The notes under the pieces: model-generated | Database searches by the model: none | The model's input: the letters and a program-made list of their open reading frames with translations, nothing else | Told to the model about the DNA's origin: nothing | Position numbers and translations under genes: made by a program | Origin: Gammaproteobacteria bacterium RIFCSPHIGHO2_12_FULL_37_34 | GTDB taxonomy: Bacteria; Pseudomonadota; Gammaproteobacteria; DSM-16500 | Assembly (NCBI GenBank): GCA_001801495.1 | Contig: MGXW01000106.1 | Span: forward strand, 1-6,178 | Direction: 5' to 3' | DNA: 6,178 nt | Part shown: positions 5,673-6,178 of the stretch, piece by piece | How the letters are laid out: every line of letters begins with the position of its first letter | Position numbering within the stretch: position 1 is the stretch's first letter

Positions 5673-5770
5673 CATGCATAGGTAGTATAACGACACAACC
5701 AGGGTTACTATTATATTATCAAGATGGACGGCAATATCATGGCAAAACAGCAGGTTATCAACATTTTTAA
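5673..5770 (+). pseudogene. thiL 3' remnant
   Basis: The last 98 bp of thiL, without a start codon, are repeated here and end at the taa of 5768-5770. The remnant is in the same reading frame as the unknown gene ending at 5665, separated from it only by that gene's TAG stop and two codons, so read-through would append a ThiL tail. It is otherwise a by-product of the duplication; its role is to carry the pgpA initiation region. Confidence 0.8.
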
Positions 5771-5784
5771 AGCCTTACGATTGC
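5673..5784 (+). repeat. 112-bp perfect direct repeat, right copy
   Basis: This copy is identical to 3020-3131. It starts 7 bp after the stop of the unknown 295-aa gene. It carries the last 98 bp of thiL (without the rest of that gene) and the intact start of pgpA. It supplies the pgpA initiation region, with a weak purine stretch (ATGGACGG, 5724-5731) about 7 nt before the ATG. Confidence 0.97.
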
Positions 5785-6178
5785 ATAGAAAAACCATTCC
5801 ACCCATCCCTGAAAAGGTATGGCAAGATCCATTCTATTTTATTGCTTTCGGATTCGGTAGTGGCGCTCTGCCAATTGCACCAGGCACATTCGGCACCCTA
5901 ATGGCCATTCCTTTTTATCTGCTATTACAACAAACGTTACCGTTATTTTTTTATATTGGTTTTATTGTATTATTTATTGCTGCATGCTCCTTACTATGTG
6001 ACCGAGTCAGTAAAGACATCCATGTGCACGATCACCCAGGCATGTGTGTTGATGAATTTGCGGGATTTTTCGTCACCATGATTCATGCGCCTGTTGGTTA
6101 TGCTTGGATCATTTTTGGCTTTCTTTTATTTCGTCTATTTGATATTTGGAAACCTTGGCCAATTCGTTTTTTAGATGA
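5739..6178 (+). CDS. pgpA: Phosphatidylglycerophosphatase A, 3'-truncated by window edge
   Basis: PgpA dephosphorylates phosphatidylglycerol phosphate to phosphatidylglycerol in the inner membrane. The 146 codons visible from ATG-5739 include GFGSG-LPIAPGTFGT (38-53), VHDHPGMCVDEFAG (96-109, the signature with the likely catalytic/metal-binding Asp98, Asp105 and Glu106) and FLLFRLFDIWKPWPIRFLD (128-146). Hydrophobic spans at about 57-87 and 120-135 fit the membrane topology. About 25 residues are missing off the right edge, judging by the 172-aa E. coli protein. The start codon and first 15 codons come from the right repeat copy; a second, truncated start lies at 3086. In other gammaproteobacteria pgpA follows thiL directly; here the cassette separates them, and the nearest same-strand upstream gene is the unknown 295-aa gene, ending 73 bp earlier. 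Confidence 0.96.
   Translation, partial: MAKQQVINIFKALRLHRKTIPPIPEKVWQDPFYFIAFGFGSGALPIAPGTFGTLMAIPFYLLLQQTLPLFFYIGFIVLFIAACSLLCDRVSKDIHVHDHPGMCVDEFAGFFVTMIHAPVGYAWIIFGFLLFRLFDIWKPWPIRFLD

Noticed and set aside
3020..5680. CATGCATA occurring four times (3020, 3511, 3908, 5673) as a recombination motif
   Set aside because: Two copies lie inside coding sequence at unremarkable places and the first and last are just the repeat starts; no spacing pattern supports a site.
5663..5770. Stop-codon read-through fusing the 295-aa protein to a ThiL tail
   Set aside because: The frames do match across the TAG, but a match occurs one time in three by chance and no read-through context is visible.

Overview
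The window looks like the chromosome of an AT-rich gammaproteobacterium, most plausibly a relative of the Legionellales (Coxiella/Legionella/Aquicella-like). This rests on the nrdR-nusB-thiL-pgpA gene order, the moderate-to-low GC of the core genes, and an accessory LuxR-type solo regulator beside a small HTH-like protein. The placement is an inference; no rRNA or other marker is present.

Layout. (1) Positions 3-1112 hold the 3' part of a ClpA/ClpB-like AAA+ ATPase gene that runs off the left edge. (2) Positions 1189-3117 hold a compact housekeeping block: nrdR (repressor of ribonucleotide reductase genes), nusB (antitermination factor, overlapping nrdR) and thiL (thiamine-monophosphate kinase). 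(3) Positions 5739-6178 hold the start of pgpA (phosphatidylglycerophosphatase A), which runs off the right edge and would normally directly follow or overlap thiL.

Between thiL and pgpA sits an inserted unit of about 2.65 kb. It is bounded by two perfect 112-bp direct repeats (3020-3131 and 5673-5784). Each repeat contains the last 98 bp of thiL and the first 46 bp of pgpA, which overlap by 32 bp. As a result thiL is intact on the left and pgpA is intact on the right, while a truncated pgpA start is stranded on the left and a thiL tail on the right. The cassette carries no recombinase or transposase. Its contents are a leftward 144-aa protein with a degenerate HTH-like segment, and a tight rightward trio: a DUF1543-like small protein, a LuxR-family regulator with a GerE-type HTH, and a 295-aa protein I do not recognise. 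Its DNA is visibly more AT-rich than nrdR-nusB-thiL.

The 154-bp divergent control region (3611-3764) contains a perfect palindrome, TCCGTA-N4-TACGGA, about midway between two candidate divergent promoters. It also contains a 9-bp inverted repeat. This is a good candidate operator for the LuxR-like or HTH-like protein. A consequence worth testing is that pgpA, normally transcribed with thiL, is now the last gene downstream of the cassette's rightward operon and may have come under that operon's control.
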